Source: Bacillota bacterium
Lineage (GTDB): Bacteria > Bacillota > Clostridia > Oscillospirales > Oscillospiraceae
DNA length: 39,344 nucleotides
Assembly (NCBI GenBank): GCA_022784505.1
Contig: JALFUQ010000074.1
Location: 1 to 39,344, forward strand
Direction of reading: 5' to 3'
Part shown: piece after piece, positions 37,433 to 39,344 of the stretch
Position numbering within the stretch: position 1 is the stretch's first letter
How the letters are laid out: the number at the start of each line of letters is the position of its first letter
Made by a program: the position numbers and the translations under genes
Notes under the pieces: generated by a model
Databases searched by the model: none
Told to the model about the DNA's origin: nothing
What the model saw: the letters and a program-made list of their open reading frames with translations, nothing else

Positions 37433-39344
37433 TTACTTCTTAGCAAACTTTGCCTTGAGATCCTTTATTGCGATTCTGCCCGCTCTCTTTAGTGCGTAAG
37501 GTCCTATGGCCTTGAGCTTATCCTCGGCAGTGTACATCTTCGATGCCTCGGGTACATCACGTGTAAGGTGGATAGCGTCAAATTCGCACTTGGTTGTGCA
37601 CAGGCCGCAGCCGATACACCTGTTCTGATCGACGATGGATGCGCCGCAGCCAAGGCAGCGGGATGCTTCCTTCTTGACCTGCTCCTCGGTGAAGGTGATG
37701 CGGTCGTTCTTCATGGTCTTTGCCTTCTTGGGATCGTGTGCAACGGTCTGGCGACCCGGCTTGTCGAAGCTCTCGATACCAAGGACGATATCGTTCTTGT
37801 TGAGCTCGTAGAAATCGCGCAGGTTGCGGTTGAGGGTAAGGCTCTGACCGGGGTGTACATAGCGGTGGAGGGAAACTGCACCCTCGCGGCCTGCTGCGAT
37901 AGCGTCAATTGCAAACTTCGGGCCGGTCATGCAGTCGCCGCCGACAAAGATATCGGGCTCCGCGGTCTGGAGCGTGATGCCGTCAGCCTCAGCTGCGTCC
38001 TTCTTGCCCTTGACCATTGCGCCGGTGTCCAGTTCGCCCCAATCGATCTGCTGACCGATAGCGCCAATAACGGAGTTGACCTTGATGGTGGTGAACTCGC
38101 CGGTGCCGACAGGCTTTCTCTTGCCCTTCTCGTCGGGCTCACCAAGCTGCATGATCTCGACCTTGAGGCCGTTGACCTTGCCGTTCTTGTCGCCGAGGAT
38201 CTCAACAGGCGCGTTGAGGTAGCAGAACTTTACGCCTTCCTCGATCGCCTCTGCGACCTCTTCCTTATCGGCAGGCATCTCGTCTGCGCTTCTGCGGTAG
38301 ACGATGTATGCTTCCTCTGCGCCGACGCGGATAGCGGTGCGGACAACGTCCATTGCGACATTGCCGCCGCCGATAACTGCGACCTTCTTGCCGAGCTTGA
38401 CCTCGTTGCCGAGGTTTACCTCACGCAGGAAGTCAACGCCGCCGTAAACGCCCTTAAGATCTTCGCCCGGGATACCGAGCTTAGCAGACTTCTGTGCGCC
38501 GATGCCAAGGAAAAAGCCCTTGTAGCCCTGCTTGCGCAGCTCGGCAATGGTGATATCCTTGCCGACCTCGACGCCCATCTTGAACTTGACACCCATCTTC
38601 TTGAGGACATCGATCTCGGCATTGATGACCTTGCGGTCAAGGCGGAAGCTGGGGATGCCGTAGGTGAGCATGCCGCCGGGTACCTTATTGCGGTCGTACA
38701 CGGTCACGGGGTAGCCCATGTTCGAAAGGTAGTATGCGCAGCTCAGGCCCGCAGGACCTGCGCCGATGACTGCAATCTTCTCCTCGTAGTCGTCGGTGGA
38801 CAGTCTCTTGGTACGGCGGGGCGGGATGTAGCGGGTCTTTTCATTGAGCTCCTGCTCGGCGATGAACTTCTTTATCTCGTCGATAGCAACAGGAGCGTCA
38901 ACGCTGCCTCTGGTGCAGGCATCCTCGCAGTGGCGGTTGCAGATGCTGCCGCAGACGGCGGGGAACGGGTTATCCTGCTTGATGAGCTTGAGAGCGTCGA
39001 GGTAACGGCCCTCGGCAGCCATCTTTATGTAGCCCTGAACGGCGATATGAGCCGGGCATGCGGCCTTGCAGGGTGCAGTGCCGGACTTGTGGCAGTTTTC
39101 CTGATTGTGCTTCTTGTAGTCCTCATCCCACATGTGCGGACCCCAGTGATTATCGTCGGGCAGGGGCTGCTTGGGATACTCTACGGGACCTGCCTTGGTG
39201 CACAGCTTCTGGCCGAGCTTTACTGCGCCGGCGGGGCATACCTCAACGCACTTGCCGCAGGCGACGCACTTTTCGGTATCGACATGGGCACGGTAAGCGG
39301 ATGCGGACATATTGGGGGTATTGAACAGCTGCGAGGTGCGCAGA
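37433..39344 (-). CDS. Large Fe-S/FAD NAD(P)-dependent oxidoreductase, 5' end outside window
   Basis: At least 636 residues. The frame is open to the window edge: before the internal Met at 39310 comes LRTSQLFNTPN, so that Met is not the start. Order from the N-terminal side: a 4Fe-4S motif (CVACGKCVEVCPAGAV), a GltD-type Cys region (CHKSGTAPCKAACP, CGSICNRHCEDAC), FAD site VIGAGPAGLSCAYYLS, NAD(P) site VIGGGNVAMDVVR, FVGGDCMTGPKFAIDAIAAG, and at the C-terminus RCLGCG plus a ferredoxin motif CIGCGLCTTKCEFDAIHL. It is related to the beta subunit of glutamate synthase and NfnB but longer, with extra clusters at both ends. A remnant of a sister gene precedes hypA copy 1. The substrate is unknown. 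Confidence 0.85.
   Translation of the reverse strand, partial: LRTSQLFNTPNMSASAYRAHVDTEKCVACGKCVEVCPAGAVKLGQKLCTKAGPVEYPKQPLPDDNHWGPHMWDEDYKKHNQENCHKSGTAPCKAACPAHIAVQGYIKMAAEGRYLDALKLIKQDNPFPAVCGSICNRHCEDACTRGSVDAPVAIDEIKKFIAEQELNEKTRYIPPRRTKRLSTDDYEEKIAVIGAGPAGLSCAYYLSNMGYPVTVYDRNKVPGGMLTYGIPSFRLDRKVINAEIDVLKKMGVKFKMGVEVGKDITIAELRKQGYKGFFLGIGAQKSAKLGIPGEDLKGVYGGVDFLREVNLGNEVKLGKKVAVIGGGNVAMDVVRTAIRVGAEEAYIVYRRSADEMPADKEEVAEAIEEGVKFCYLNAPVEILGDKNGKVNGLKVEIMQLGEPDEKGKRKPVGTGEFTTIKVNSVIGAIGQQIDWGELDTGAMVKGKKDAAEADGITLQTAEPDIFVGGDCMTGPKFAIDAIAAGREGAVSLHRYVHPGQSLTLNRNLRDFYELNKNDIVLGIESFDKPGRQTVAHDPKKAKTMKNDRITFTEEQVKKEASRCLGCGASIVDQNRCIGCGLCTTKCEFDAIHLTRDVPEASKMYTAEDKLKAIGPYALKRAGRIAIKDLKAKFAKK

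Noticed and set aside
39311..39344. Start of the large oxidoreductase at the Met at 39310
   Set aside because: The frame stays open upstream with sequence that looks like a continuing Fe-S protein, and no ribosome site precedes that Met.

Overview
The window looks like chromosomal DNA from a moderately GC-rich, anaerobic Bacillota, most likely class Clostridia and near the Oscillospirales. This is inferred from gene content: an NfnAB-type flavin transhydrogenase pair, a 2-hydroxyacyl-CoA dehydratase-family protein, a SpoVB-like flippase next to HU and RqcP, the clostridial form of SerA, an AGCS symporter, a DUF5685 protein, and consensus SigA-type promoters (TTGACA-N17-TATAAT). No rRNA, tRNA, CRISPR array, transposase or phage gene was seen.

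Layout. 1-2.3 kb (minus): operon of a zinc-ribbon membrane protein, a DUF5685 protein and a DnaJ-domain protein cut by the window edge, then a YD-repeat lipoprotein. 2.4-7.2 kb: serC-serA, mtaB, and a divergent cysteine desulfurase. 7.2-11.9 kb: AI-2E family permease, D-Ala-D-Ala carboxypeptidase, glucose-6-phosphate isomerase, small orphan P-loop protein. 12-16.5 kb (minus): rqcP, HU, SpoVB-like flippase, metallo-beta-lactamase-fold protein, murC. 16.6-20.1 kb (plus): cca, family-4 uracil-DNA glycosylase, DUF2156 protein, GNAT acetyltransferase. 20.2-24.1 kb: galM fused to a Cys-rich domain, then nfnA-nfnB. 24.2-27.9 kb: a partly decayed hypA/hypB/dehydratase cluster with a divergent TetR regulator. 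27.9-36.3 kb: amidohydrolase, GntR regulator, AGCS symporter, MFS transporter, two small paralogous proteins, plsY and a lipoprotein M3-type metallopeptidase. 36.3-39.3 kb (minus): trmO, a second intact hypA, and a large Fe-S/FAD oxidoreductase running off the window.

Most of the window is housekeeping: serine synthesis (SerC, SerA), cell wall (MurC, the carboxypeptidase, the flippase), tRNA processing and modification (Cca; MtaB and TrmO both act on t6A37), ribosome rescue (RqcP), lipid synthesis (PlsY) and electron transfer (NfnAB).

The least ordinary part is 24.2-27.7 kb together with 37.1-39.3 kb. Two full hypA genes (64 of 114 identical residues, counted by hand) each follow the same kind of oxidoreductase C-terminus, but no hydrogenase gene is present. 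The first copy sits in a cluster where the oxidoreductase survives only as its C-terminal ferredoxin end, hypB stops after the P-loop half, and the dehydratase lacks a normal start codon at its ribosome-binding site. A third hypA head (36 codons) lies on the other strand past the TetR gene. The segment is bracketed by two inverted copies of a roughly 50-bp repeat. I read it as a family of HypA-linked oxidoreductase/dehydratase clusters, one of which is decaying. The family's function is unknown to me.

Many promoters and terminators are legible. They include divergent promoters whose -35 boxes overlap (murC/cca), a consensus promoter whose -35 box contains the mtaB stop codon, a probable leaderless mRNA (MFS gene), and a bidirectional terminator that encodes the end of TrmO.
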